Below are positions 55,276-63,965 of a stretch of 64,000 nt of DNA, in pieces. The stretch's first letter is position 1. Every line of letters begins with the position of its first letter. Below the pieces are notes generated by a model. The model saw only the letters and a program-made list of their open reading frames with translations. It was not told where the DNA came from and did no database searches. This stretch comes from PALSA-600 sp963842335. GTDB lineage: Bacteria; Actinomycetota; Thermoleophilia; Gaiellales; Gaiellaceae. Both the position numbers and the translations under genes were made by a program. The DNA lies in the NCBI GenBank assembly GCA_963842335.1, contig CAWJGF010000004.1:124001-188000 (forward strand), written 5' to 3'.

Positions 55276-57131
55276 ACGCACGCCGCCTGCTCGGCTACAA
55301 CCTGCTCTCGGCGGTCGTGCTCGGGATCGTCGGCTTCTACGTCGGCTGGTGGCTCGGTCACCAGATCACCGGCCCGAGCCTCGCGTACTTCGACGACACG
55401 GGCCAGAACGACATCGCGCTCTTTCTCGCGTACATCCTCGGGGTCGTCGGCTTCCTGTTCGGACTCGGCTTCATGAGCTATCCGATCCAGCGCCTGCTCG
55501 GCAAGCCGCCGTCGCTTCGCGAGAAGGAGACCGCCGGGCCGGGCCGCTACTTCACACTCTGTACCGACCACAAGGTCGTCGGCATTCAGTACCTCATCGG
55601 GATCGGCTTCTTCATCTTCACCGGCGGCGTGAACGCGATGCTCATCCGCTTCGAACTCCTCAACCCGACGAAGGAGGCGTTCAACGCGAACAACTACCTC
55701 ACGATCGTCGGGCTTCACGGCACGATGATGATGGGGATGATGACGAGCGGGATCCTCGGCCCGTTCGCGAACTACCTGGTGCCGATCATGATCGGCGCGC
55801 GCCGGATGGCCTTCCCTCGCATCGAGGCGCTCACGTTCTGGCTCCTGATGCTCGCGGGGATCATCTTGATGACCACCGTCGGCTACGGCGGATTCCCGAC
55901 CGGCTGGACCGGCTACGCGCCGCTGAACGTCCAGGCGAACATGGGGATGGACAGCTACATCGTCTTCTTCGCGCTCGTCGGCGTTTCGATGTCGCTGCTC
56001 GGACTGAACATCCTCGCGACGGTGATCACGATGCGCGCGCCCGGAATGACGTGGAGCCGGCTGCCGATCTTCGTGTGGGGCGTGATCTCGACCGCGATCC
56101 TCATGCTGCTCGCGGCGCCGGTCCTGATCTCGACCCTCTTCATGGTCGCGCTCGACCGCACGGCGCAGACTGGGTTCTTCAACGACCAGGCCGGTGGCAG
56201 TCCCTACCTCTACCAGAACCTCTTCTGGATCTTCGGCCATCCCGAGGTCTACATCCTCGCGCTGCCCGGCATGGGGATCGTGCTCGAGATCCTGCCGGTC
56301 TTCACGCGGAAGCCACTCTGGGGCTACCGGCTCGCTGTCACCGGGATGCTCGGCATCACGCTCCTCTCTTGGCTCGTGTGGCAGCACCACCTGTTCGTCA
56401 GCGGCATCAACGCCGATCTGCGGCCGTTCTACATGCTGTCGACCGAGTTGATCTCGCTGCCGACGGGGTTCATCTTCATCTGTGCGCTCGGAACGCTCTG
56501 GCAGGGCCGCATCCGGCTGACGGTGCCGATGTTGTTCACCCTCGCGTGGCTCTTCAACTTCCTGATCGGCGGGTTGTCGGGCGTGTTCCTCTCGGACGTC
56601 CCGAGCGATGTGACAACGCACGGCAGCTTCTTCTCGATGGCTCACTTCCACTACACGATCATGGGTGGCCTGCTCTTCTCGTTCTTCGCTGCAATCTATT
56701 TCTGGGTACCGAAGATGACGGGCTTCGCGATCAATGAGCGGTGGGGCAAGGTCCACTTCTGGTCGATGTTCCTCGCGTTCAACTCGACCTTTGGGCCTCT
56801 GCTCGTGATCGGCTTCCTCGGCATGCCGCGTCGCTCGGTGACGTACGCCGGGTACCTGCACGGTGGCAACACCTGGGTATCGATCTCGGCGTTCTTCCTC
56901 GGCGCGTCGATGCTCGTCTTCATCGGCAACTTCATCTGGTCACAGGTGTTCGCCCGTGTGCCGGCTGGGGCGAATCCGTGGGGCTCGAAATCGATCGAAT
57001 GGCAGTTGCCCTCGCCGGTGCCGGTCCACAACTTCGACCGCATCCCGACGTTTGGCCCGGATCCCTACCCGTACGGCGTGGAAGGCGCAACCGGCCGCAT
57101 CGCGACCGTGCCGGCGAGGCCGACGGCATGA
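55272..57131 (+). CDS. coxA: Cytochrome c oxidase subunit I
   Basis: 619 residues, heme-copper oxidase of the A type. Heme and CuB ligands: His in VGLHGTMMMGMM, WIFGHPEVYILALPGMG with the cross-linked Tyr, His pair in VWQHHLFVSG and the two His in MAHFHYTIMGG. About 90 extra N-terminal residues hold two added membrane helices. It reduces oxygen and pumps protons. ATGA overlap with coxB and with coxC. Confidence 0.96.
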   Translation: MNARRLLGYNLLSAVVLGIVGFYVGWWLGHQITGPSLAYFDDTGQNDIALFLAYILGVVGFLFGLGFMSYPIQRLLGKPPSLREKETAGPGRYFTLCTDHKVVGIQYLIGIGFFIFTGGVNAMLIRFELLNPTKEAFNANNYLTIVGLHGTMMMGMMTSGILGPFANYLVPIMIGARRMAFPRIEALTFWLLMLAGIILMTTVGYGGFPTGWTGYAPLNVQANMGMDSYIVFFALVGVSMSLLGLNILATVITMRAPGMTWSRLPIFVWGVISTAILMLLAAPVLISTLFMVALDRTAQTGFFNDQAGGSPYLYQNLFWIFGHPEVYILALPGMGIVLEILPVFTRKPLWGYRLAVTGMLGITLLSWLVWQHHLFVSGINADLRPFYMLSTELISLPTGFIFICALGTLWQGRIRLTVPMLFTLAWLFNFLIGGLSGVFLSDVPSDVTTHGSFFSMAHFHYTIMGGLLFSFFAAIYFWVPKMTGFAINERWGKVHFWSMFLAFNSTFGPLLVIGFLGMPRRSVTYAGYLHGGNTWVSISAFFLGASMLVFIGNFIWSQVFARVPAGANPWGSKSIEWQLPSPVPVHNFDRIPTFGPDPYPYGVEGATGRIATVPARPTA

Positions 57132-57807
57132 CCGAGCTTGCAACACACTCGACTGACTACAGCGTCGTCGAGAGCGAGCCGCCCGAGGTCATGGCGCGCA
57201 ACCTGCGAATCGCGTCGCATCTCTGGTCGAGCGCGACGGCCTTTTTCTTCGCGGCGTTTCTCTTCGCGTACTTCTATCTCCGCTCCCTCGACTCGTCGAC
57301 GGTGTGGCGGCCGAAGCATGTCGATCCGTCGTTCACACTCGGAACGCTCGCCACGCTCGCGCTCGTCGGCGCTGCGGTGCTCTTGCGACTCGGCCTCGCG
57401 GACCACCGCGCGGAGAGGCGTAGCGCCTGGCGTATCAAAGGCGCCGGCACGCTCGTCTTGCTCGTCTGCATGATCGTCCTGCAGATCATCGAGTGGTCGA
57501 CCCAGGGCTTTGGTCCGACCGACGGCCCCTACGCGAGCGTGTACCTGGGCTGGACGGGGCTTCTGACGATCTTCGTGGTCGGTCTCGCTACTGGGTCGAG
57601 ACGACGTTCGCGACGTCGGTTCGATACCGCAACGCCGAACGCGGGTCGCTGCCGGAGGGCCACGGCTCAGGCGACGCTGATCGCACTGCGCCGGACATTG
57701 CGGACCCCGTGTCGCTCATCCGCCCCGAGCTCGAAGCCGTGTCGTTCTTCGCGCTCTTCCTCGCGGGGATCGCCGTCGTCACCTGGTTCATCCTCTACGT
57801 GATCTAG
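57128..57807 (+). pseudogene. coxC: Cytochrome c oxidase subunit III, frameshifted
   Basis: Frame 1 (from ATG 57128) gives a typical CoxC N-terminal half: ARNLRIASHLWSSATAFFFA, AFLFAYFYLRSLDSSTVW and GWTGLLTIFVVG. After about 57583 homology moves to another frame: RYWVETTFATSVRYRNAERG, then LEAVSFFALFLAGIAVVTWF to the stop at 57807. The shift equals one missing base near 57584-57590. Restored, the protein would be about 226 residues. It is either a true lesion or a base-calling error; two similar breaks follow in ctaG. Confidence 0.85.
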
Positions 57808-57809
57808 CC

Positions 57810-58662
57810 GTGGGGTTTCTGATCCGCTCGTCGAACTGGCCGGTCGAGTGGCCGCTCGCTGCGATCGCGATTTCCGGATGCTCTACCTCCTCGGCGGACG
57901 CATGAGCGCGACGGCCAGCGACGCCGGGAAGCGCTGGCGGGGCGCTGCGTTCTAGCGGGCCTCGCGACGCTTGCGCTCGCGGTGGGCTCACCGGTCGACG
58001 CGTACGCCGGGGAGCTCTTCTGGGTCCACATGGTGCAGCACGTCCTCCTGATGATGGTTGCTCCGCCGCTGCTTCTGATCGGACGTCCCTGGCCGCGCAT
58101 CGTGCGGCCGCTGCCGCTCGGTCTTCGTCGCCCGCTGGCGCGCGGCATGCTGGTGGGGCCGGCGCTCGCGCCCGTTCGACGAACGCTCCGCTGGATCGCA
58201 ACACCGCTCCCGGCGTTCGCGCTTTTCAACGGCATGCTCCTGCTCTGGCATCTGCCGGTCCTGTACGACCTCACACTGCGTGACGGGCCGGTGCATGATC
58301 TCGAGCACGCTCTGTTCTTCGGGACAGCGCTTCTTTTTTGGGTGCACCTCGTGCCCGGCGCGTCGGGACGGCCGCAGCTCGGGGATGGCGGGCGCGCGAT
58401 CTACGGCACGGCGGCGCTCGCCGTCAGCTGGGTACTCGCGGTCGTGCTCGGTCTCGCTCCCGAGCCTGTCTACGGCGCCTATGCGTCGCTCGCGCACCGG
58501 CCGGGCGGCCTGTCGGCCTTGAGCGACCAGCAGCTTGCCGCCGGTGTGATGTGGGTGCCGGGCTCGGTGCCCTACTGCATCGTGCTCGTGGTCGCCTCGT
58601 TGCGGTGGCTCGACCCGGCGACGGGTCCTGGACGCCGGAGGGGGCTCGCCGGTGAGCACTGA
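57810..58662 (+). pseudogene. ctaG: Cytochrome oxidase assembly protein CtaG-like, two frameshifts
   Basis: Three frames together spell one protein. GTG 57810 gives SSNWPVEWPLAAIAI; near 57870 the match moves to MLYLLGGRMSATASDAGKRW (57878 on); near 57949 it moves again to VLAGLATLALAVGSPVDAYA and runs intact to 58662 with FWVHMVQHVLLMMVAPPLLL, RPWPRIVRP and several more helices. Each shift equals one missing base. The longest intact piece begins at 57982. CtaG-type (caa3) membrane proteins help insert copper into oxidase. Confidence 0.78.
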
Positions 58663-58686
58663 CAATTGTCGACTGAGGGGGATGCG

Positions 58687-58800
58687 ATGGTCGCTTCGTT
58701 CCTGACCGGCTCGCTGCTGACGCTCTTGATCCCTCTCGGCCTGCTCATTGCAGTCGGGCTGTACTGGTGGTTCGTCGCGCGAAGCCGGGACGAGTTCTGA
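58687..58800 (+). CDS. 37-residue membrane protein
   Basis: MVASFLTGSLLTLLIPLGLL then IAVGLYWWFVARSRDEF: one membrane helix and a short charged tail. It fits between ctaG and the Sco-like gene, sharing one base with the latter (TGATG). The size and position recall tiny CcoS- or CtaF-like oxidase accessory proteins, but I cannot assign it. AGGGGG precedes the start. Confidence 0.6.
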   Translation: MVASFLTGSLLTLLIPLGLLIAVGLYWWFVARSRDEF

Positions 58801-59363
58801 TGCAGCGTCGCTGGTTCATTGCCGGGGTGGCTTCCGCCGCGCTCGTCGGTATCGCGATAGGCATCGCATTCCACAGGCAGCTGACAGGCTCGGCCGCGGC
58901 CGAGCCGGTGCGCACTCTGCTGCACGGCCAAGCGACGTGGCCGTCCGGGCGACGGCCGGCACCCGCGTTCGCGCTGCGTGATCAAAAGGGACGACGGGTG
59001 ACGCTGGCTTCTCTGGCGGGGCGGACGGTCGCACTCACGTTCCTCGACTCGCTCTGCAAGGAGTCCTGCCCGATCGAGGGGCGGATGCTCGCGTCGGCGA
59101 TCCGCCAGGTCGGGGGCTCCGCCCGGCCGCACTTGCTCGTCGTCAGCGTCGATCCCGCCGGCGACACGCCTCGCACCGTCGCGCGCGCGCTGCGGAAGTG
59201 GAGGCTGCCCGCCGACACGGTCTGGCTCCTCGGGACCCATGCGCGGCTGAAGCCTGTCTGGGACGCCTACCAGATCACTGTCGATCCGGTTTCTGGCGAC
59301 ATCGTGCACAGCACGGCGGTGTATCTCATCGACCGCCGCGGGTCGAGCGGGCGGGATTCCTGA
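58800..59363 (+). CDS. SCO1/SenC-type copper chaperone
   Basis: 187 residues. N-terminal helix (RRWFIAGVASAALVGIAIGI), thioredoxin fold with CxxxC in LDSLCKESCPIEG and copper His in GDIVHSTAVYLID. Sco proteins deliver copper to the CuA site of CoxB, which agrees with the location. ATG overlaps the previous stop by one base. Confidence 0.9.
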   Translation: MQRRWFIAGVASAALVGIAIGIAFHRQLTGSAAAEPVRTLLHGQATWPSGRRPAPAFALRDQKGRRVTLASLAGRTVALTFLDSLCKESCPIEGRMLASAIRQVGGSARPHLLVVSVDPAGDTPRTVARALRKWRLPADTVWLLGTHARLKPVWDAYQITVDPVSGDIVHSTAVYLIDRRGSSGRDS

Positions 59364-59439
59364 GGTGTCGGGCTCGTCGCGGATGACCGGTCGGAGGGAT
59401 CCGCCCCAACCTTGCGCGGCTCAGTCACACTGAGTCCCG

Positions 59440-60372
59440 ATGACCGAAGCCGAGATGCTCGCCGAGACGCGTGCGTTCAACCAGGCACTCGAGGCGATCC
59501 TCGCGACGCAGCCTGCGATCCACACGCTCCCGCCCGAGGAAACACGCCAGGCCCGGCGGGACGGCAAAGGCGTTTTCCCGCCGCTCGTTTTCGTCGAGCA
59601 CGCGCGCACGCTGTCGATTCCCGGCCGCTCCGGCGAGATCTCTCTCCGAATCGTGGAGCCCGAGCAACCGCGCGGCGCCTATCTGCACCTCCACGGCGGT
59701 GGCTGGACGATCGGCTCGGCCGACGGGCAGGACACGCTCCTGTGGGAGATCGCCCAGGCCACCGGTCTCACTGCCGTGAGCGTCGAGTATCGACTCGCCC
59801 CTGAGCACCCGTTTCCGGCGGCGCCCGATGACTGCGAGGACGCAGCCCTCTGGCTGATCGAGAATCACACGGGCCGGTTGGCGATCGGTGGTGAGTCGGC
59901 GGGCGCGCATCTCGCCGCGTTGACGCTGCTCCGTCTGCGTGACCTGCACGGGATCTCGCCGCGAACGTTCGCCGCGGCGAACCTCGTCTTCGGCGTCTAC
60001 GACCTGACGGGCACTCCGAGCCATCGCCTCTGGGGTGATCGCGAGCTCCTGCTCTCGAGCCCCGTGATGGACTGGTTCGCCGACTGCTTCTTGCCGGGCA
60101 TGGCCGACGAGGGCCGCCGGTCGCCGACGGTCTCGCCGCTCTACGCCGAGTTGCACGACCTGCCGCCCGCACTCTTCTCGTGCGGCACGGCCGACCCGCT
60201 ACTCGACGACTCGCTGTTCATGGAGGCCCGCTGGCGGCAGGCCGGCAACGAGACGACGCTCTCGCTGTGGCCGGAAGGGATCCACGCGTACACGGCATTT
60301 CCGATCGAGATCGGCCGGCGCTCGCGCGCCGAGCAGGTCGCGTTCCTAGGCGGTTCAGCCGACGCCGGTTGA
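59440..60372 (+). CDS. Alpha/beta hydrolase, hormone-sensitive-lipase family
   Basis: 310 residues. Oxyanion-hole motif LHGGGWTIGS, nucleophile Ser in IGGESAGAH, acid in GTADPLLDD and catalytic His in GIHAYTAFP. VEYRLAPEHPFPAAPDD is diagnostic for the family. It is probably an esterase; substrate unknown. Its end overlaps the converging DUF1684 gene by 18 bp. Confidence 0.9.
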   Translation: MTEAEMLAETRAFNQALEAILATQPAIHTLPPEETRQARRDGKGVFPPLVFVEHARTLSIPGRSGEISLRIVEPEQPRGAYLHLHGGGWTIGSADGQDTLLWEIAQATGLTAVSVEYRLAPEHPFPAAPDDCEDAALWLIENHTGRLAIGGESAGAHLAALTLLRLRDLHGISPRTFAAANLVFGVYDLTGTPSHRLWGDRELLLSSPVMDWFADCFLPGMADEGRRSPTVSPLYAELHDLPPALFSCGTADPLLDDSLFMEARWRQAGNETTLSLWPEGIHAYTAFPIEIGRRSRAEQVAFLGGSADAG

Positions 60373-60969
60373 GTGGCGCTCGCCGCCGCGCACCTCGACC
60401 TGTAGGCGGTTGCCCGGCGGGGCGAGCGGACAGACCCACCGAGGGTCGTACGAGCACGACGGGTTGTACGAGAAGTTGAAGTCGAGCACCAGCTTGCCGT
60501 TGCGCTCGCCGAGATCGGAGCCCTTCACGGTGTCGAGCAAGTAGCGTCCGGCGCCGTACGTCTGCTGACCGCTCGTCGCATCGGCGAAAGAGAGGTAGAG
60601 GCCGCCGCCGTACCCGTCGAGCCAGTACAGGTCGAGTGCATGCTCGACCTTCGAGAGCTCGAAGTGCACACTTGCAAAGCGCGTGAACGAGTACGGCTGC
60701 TCGCCGGAGGTAGCGATCTCGCGCCGTTCGCGTTCCGCGGGCTCGACCACGCCGAGCACACGCAGCGCGGGGTCGTAGTCGAAATAGGGAACGCCGTCGA
60801 ACGACTCGCGCCGCTCGAGCGGTAACGGCGTCTGGGGATGGGAGCGGAAGAGCTCGTCGCGCACGTTGCGCCAGCGTCGCCATGCGCGTTCTGGGTCGGG
60901 CGCTCTGCGGACCTCCTCATACAACTCGAGGATCCGTCGCTTCCAGTCGAGGAGCGTCAGCTCGTCCAT
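60355..60969 (-). CDS. DUF1684-family protein
   Basis: 204 residues. RDELFRSHPQTPLPLERRES, FDYDPALRV, YWLDGYGGGLYLSFADATSG, YGAGRYLLDTVKG and LDFNFSYNPSCSYDPRWVCP are the usual blocks of DUF1684, a fold without confirmed activity. ATG 60969 chosen because TAAGGT lies 7 nt upstream. Confidence 0.87.
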   Translation of the reverse strand: MDELTLLDWKRRILELYEEVRRAPDPERAWRRWRNVRDELFRSHPQTPLPLERRESFDGVPYFDYDPALRVLGVVEPAERERREIATSGEQPYSFTRFASVHFELSKVEHALDLYWLDGYGGGLYLSFADATSGQQTYGAGRYLLDTVKGSDLGERNGKLVLDFNFSYNPSCSYDPRWVCPLAPPGNRLQVEVRGGERHSTGVG

Positions 60970-60976
60970 GCAGACG

Positions 60977-60982
60977 ACCTTA
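60977..60982 (-). promoter_or_regulatory. -10 box TAAGGT, leaderless-type, for the DUF1684 gene
   Basis: TAAGGT on the minus strand ends 7 nt before the ATG, the same hexamer as at gltX. Confidence 0.4.
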
Positions 60983-61088
60983 ACGACGACGACCCGCACG
61001 GCGAGGCGCGGGTCGTCGGTCCTACGAGTGGCTCGACCTGCGGGAACAGGCATTGAGCCACTCGCTGCGAGGGTAGCGCGCCGCGCCT

Positions 61089-61748
61089 CTAGAAGGCCGA
61101 CGGGTGCAGGACGGGCACGAGCGACTGCCAGCCGGAACGCAGCACAGCGAGGAGTGACGGCGGGGTGATCACGACTGCTCGACTGCCCGTCGGACGGTGG
61201 ACGCGCTCGTCGTAACCGGCCGCCGTCCAGCGCAACAACTCGTCGCCGCGCACGAGCCACGGAGCCTGGCCCGAGAGCACGAACGCGCCGTCGGGCAGCT
61301 CGTCCAGCGGCGCCTCGTGGTGCAGCTGCGTGCGCGTGCGGTGGTCGACGCGCTCGGCGTGCAGCCGGGCATCGATCGCGTCGGCGCCGAGCCCACCGGC
61401 GTGTAGCTCGCGCCAGATCGCGGTGAACCGCTTGTAGTCGACGTGCCGGCAGAGCGCGCACGGACGATGCCCGGCGGCGAAGGCCGTCGCCTCGTCGAGG
61501 AAGAACAGCTCGGTGAACTTCCCCGGCTGCAGCAGCGGGCTGCGATGCCAGCCGCGGAACTCGAGCTGACAGGAGATCCAACGTTTGCCGTTGAAGCGCC
61601 GCCGGATGCGGCCCAGCTCGTCGTGGAGGCAGCCTCGGTTGCCGTAAACGAGGCCACGGGCCGAAACGGCGACGAGCTCGCTGAACGGTGTGACGCGGTT
61701 CTGGCGCAGAAAACAGATCCTTCCGGAAGCGGCTACCCTTGGCGGCAC
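61089..61748 (-). CDS. Conserved-looking protein of unknown function with CALC motif
   Basis: 219 residues. GNRGCLHDELGRIRRRFNGK, WISCQLEFRGWHR, GKFTELFFLDEATAFAAGHR and PCALCRHVDYKRF look like conserved blocks, with PCALC a possible metal site. No signal peptide or membrane helix. I do not recognise the family. Start at GTG 61748 is uncertain; nothing upstream gives a better one. Confidence 0.6.
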   Translation of the reverse strand: MPPRVAASGRICFLRQNRVTPFSELVAVSARGLVYGNRGCLHDELGRIRRRFNGKRWISCQLEFRGWHRSPLLQPGKFTELFFLDEATAFAAGHRPCALCRHVDYKRFTAIWRELHAGGLGADAIDARLHAERVDHRTRTQLHHEAPLDELPDGAFVLSGQAPWLVRGDELLRWTAAGYDERVHRPTGSRAVVITPPSLLAVLRSGWQSLVPVLHPSAF

Positions 61749-61798
61749 AACCGAGCCCGCGCCGGCGCGCCTTGATCCTGTTCGCCAGCTCCTCCTCG

Positions 61799-61816
61799 GA
61801 TCGTGATCTCACGATC
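61799..61816. promoter_or_regulatory. Inverted repeat just before the ANTAR gene
   Basis: GATCGTGA-tc-TCACGATC, perfect 8-bp arms, 12 nt before the ATG at 61829. As RNA it could form a 7-bp stem with a 4-nt loop near the start codon; as DNA it could be an operator. Confidence 0.5.
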
Positions 61817-61828
61817 GAAGGGTGCTGC

Positions 61829-62374
61829 ATGATGGACGATTCAAAAGGCGAAGCCTACTGGCGTGAGCGTGCCGAGCAGCTCCAGTATGCACTCGACTCG
61901 CGAATCGTCGTCGAACAGGCAAAGGGTGTTCTCAGCGAGCGGGTCGGCCTCGAGATGGAGGGTGCGTTCGCCCTGCTGCGTTACGCCGCGCGGGGAGCCC
62001 AGGTGAAGATTCACGACCTTGCGCAGTCGATCGTTGATTCCGCCGAGACTCCCGAAGCGGTCGTTCGGGCGCTTGCCCGCCACGCTCCGGTGCTCTCGCG
62101 CGGAGCTCGCACCGAGCGCATGGTTCAGACCGAGGTGTTCTTCCGTGCGATCAATGAAGAGATCGCACAGCTCGACGGCAGCACCGCCACGCTCTACCTC
62201 TGCGAGTGCGGGAACCCCGTGTGCAAGGAAGGGATCAGGCTGACCCCTGATGTGGTTGCGCAGTTGCACGCAGCCCCACGCGACTTCGTCGTGCTTGCCG
62301 GGCACGAGATTCCGGACGTCGAGACCGTCATCGCGAAGAGCGACGGTTACGTGATCGTGCGCAAGAACAAGTAG
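61829..62374 (+). CDS. ANTAR-domain protein with a Cys-containing C-terminal domain
   Basis: 181 residues. Residues about 10-75 (QYALDSRIVVEQAKGVLSER, GLEMEGAFALLRYAARGAQV) are the three-helix ANTAR domain, which binds paired hairpins in RNA to stop termination. The C-terminal part (TLYLCECGNPVCKEGIRLTP, DFVVLAGHEIPDVETVIAKS) is a small domain with three cysteines seen with other regulators in Actinobacteria. No receiver domain. Targets unknown; the hairpin before its own start is a candidate site. Confidence 0.8.
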   Translation: MMDDSKGEAYWRERAEQLQYALDSRIVVEQAKGVLSERVGLEMEGAFALLRYAARGAQVKIHDLAQSIVDSAETPEAVVRALARHAPVLSRGARTERMVQTEVFFRAINEEIAQLDGSTATLYLCECGNPVCKEGIRLTPDVVAQLHAAPRDFVVLAGHEIPDVETVIAKSDGYVIVRKNK

Positions 62375-62400
62375 CTCGCGCCCGAGGCTCGACGAGTCGA

Positions 62401-63870
62401 CTACAAGCCGCTCTCGGCGACGATGCGACGCGACTTCACGCTCCGCTCGAAGGCCTCGAAGTCGCGCTCGTTCTGGTCGGCGTAGGCGATGGCGAAGTCG
62501 GCGATCGCGCAGTCGAAACGATCCCCCGCGCCGAGGTAGGAGGCGATGGCGATCCGGTCGCCCCAGCGCCCGTGCGCGCGGGCAAGCGTCGCCCCGCAGA
62601 GCCGCGCGTACGCGTTCGCCCCGGGCACGAGCATGCTCTCCACCTCTGCGGATCCCTTCCAGTCGTGGAGCTGGCGCACGTAGTAGTCGCGGTTCATTCC
62701 GTCCATTCCCTTGACGCGGATCCAACCCAGGAAGATGTCGCTCGCGGCCTGCATCAACCGCTGGCCGACGACCACGCGCCGCCCGTGGTGGGCGTGCTCG
62801 CTCTTGCCGACGAATCGCTCGAGCACCGACGTCTCGGCTTCCTTCGACTGCAGGAACAGCGGGTCGTTGTCGTCTCGGCCGACGAACAGATGGATCCAGG
62901 CACGGGTGCCGACGCTGCCGACGCCGACGACCTTGCGGGCGCTGTGTACGTACTCGAACTCCTCGATGGGGTGATGGTGGTCGGCCAGCGACCGCCGGTA
63001 TCGCCTGACGAGCTGGCGCATCATCGCCTCCGCGTCATCGCTCGTCATATGAGGAGCGGCCAGATCGTCGATTGGCACGATGAGAGGAGGGTCGGCGACG
63101 ATCTGCAACTTGCCGTCGATCTCGTCGGCTCGTTTCGAGAAGACGCGCATGCTGTCGCGCGCCCTGGCCTTCGCGACGTCCTTCTTCGCCCGCTTGGCGT
63201 CCCGCTTGCCCAGACGCTTCTCGGCCACCTCGGTACGAACCCAGTTCAGGACCTCGTCGATGTCGATGTGGTCGTACCAGGCCGCGAGCGTTCCGAGCCC
63301 GGCTGCCCGCCGCATCACCAACCGGTATTCGCGCACGCAGGCGGTGACCATGTCGCGTCGGTCGGTCGCGGCGAAGCCGCGGTCGCGGCCCATCACCTCG
63401 ACGCTGGCTGCAAGCCGCTTCACATCCCATTCCCATGGCCCGGGAAGCGTCTCGTCGAAGTCGTTGATGTCGAAGATCAGATCGCGCTCGGGCGAGCCAA
63501 ACGCGCCGAAGTTCGACAGGTGGGCGTCGCCGCAGAGCTGGACGTTCACGCCAGATCGCGGCGTCTGGGCGAGGTCAGCCGCCATGATGCCCGCCGCCCC
63601 TCGGAAGAATGTGAACGGCGAGACGAGCATCCGGCCGTACCGGATCGGGACGAGCTCCGGGACCCGGCTCTCGGCCTGCTCTTCCAGGAGTGCGATCGGG
63701 TCGGGGCGGTCCGGCGCAGGCTTCCAGGAACCATGGCTCGACCTTGGAGCAAGATCGCGCGCGCTCTTACCGCGCGCGACGCGCTCATCGACGCTCAGGT
63801 GAGCGTTGCGCCTCGCGAGGGCGCGCTTCGTCGTGCTCGTCGACTCGTCAGTGGCTGCGCTCTCGGTCAC
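62401..63870 (-). CDS. DUF2252-family protein
   Basis: 489 residues. FTFFRGAAGIMAADL, GDAHLSNFGAFGSPERDLIF, DINDFDETLPGPWEWDVKRL, VGVGSVGTRAWIHLFVGRDD and RGRWGDRIAIASYLG-like GRWGDRIAIASYLGAGDRFD are DUF2252 blocks; the fold resembles aminoglycoside phosphotransferase-like kinases (GDAHLSNF is like their HGDLHxxN). Activity not established. I start at GTG 63870, which has AGAGGA upstream; GTG 63933 would add a low-complexity leader. Confidence 0.85.
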   Translation of the reverse strand: MTESAATDESTSTTKRALARRNAHLSVDERVARGKSARDLAPRSSHGSWKPAPDRPDPIALLEEQAESRVPELVPIRYGRMLVSPFTFFRGAAGIMAADLAQTPRSGVNVQLCGDAHLSNFGAFGSPERDLIFDINDFDETLPGPWEWDVKRLAASVEVMGRDRGFAATDRRDMVTACVREYRLVMRRAAGLGTLAAWYDHIDIDEVLNWVRTEVAEKRLGKRDAKRAKKDVAKARARDSMRVFSKRADEIDGKLQIVADPPLIVPIDDLAAPHMTSDDAEAMMRQLVRRYRRSLADHHHPIEEFEYVHSARKVVGVGSVGTRAWIHLFVGRDDNDPLFLQSKEAETSVLERFVGKSEHAHHGRRVVVGQRLMQAASDIFLGWIRVKGMDGMNRDYYVRQLHDWKGSAEVESMLVPGANAYARLCGATLARAHGRWGDRIAIASYLGAGDRFDCAIADFAIAYADQNERDFEAFERSVKSRRIVAESGL

Positions 63871-63965
63871 TCCGTCCTCTTTTGTACCTATCCGCGGTCG
63901 TGTTGGCGCGGGCGACGGCGAGCTCGCCGTCACCCGCGCAGCGGCGCACCTTCGAGCACCTGTGG

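Noticed and set aside
57580..57600. Programmed ribosomal frameshift in coxC
   Set aside because: No slippery heptamer or downstream stem is seen, and two more breaks of the same kind follow in ctaG, which fits lesions or errors better.
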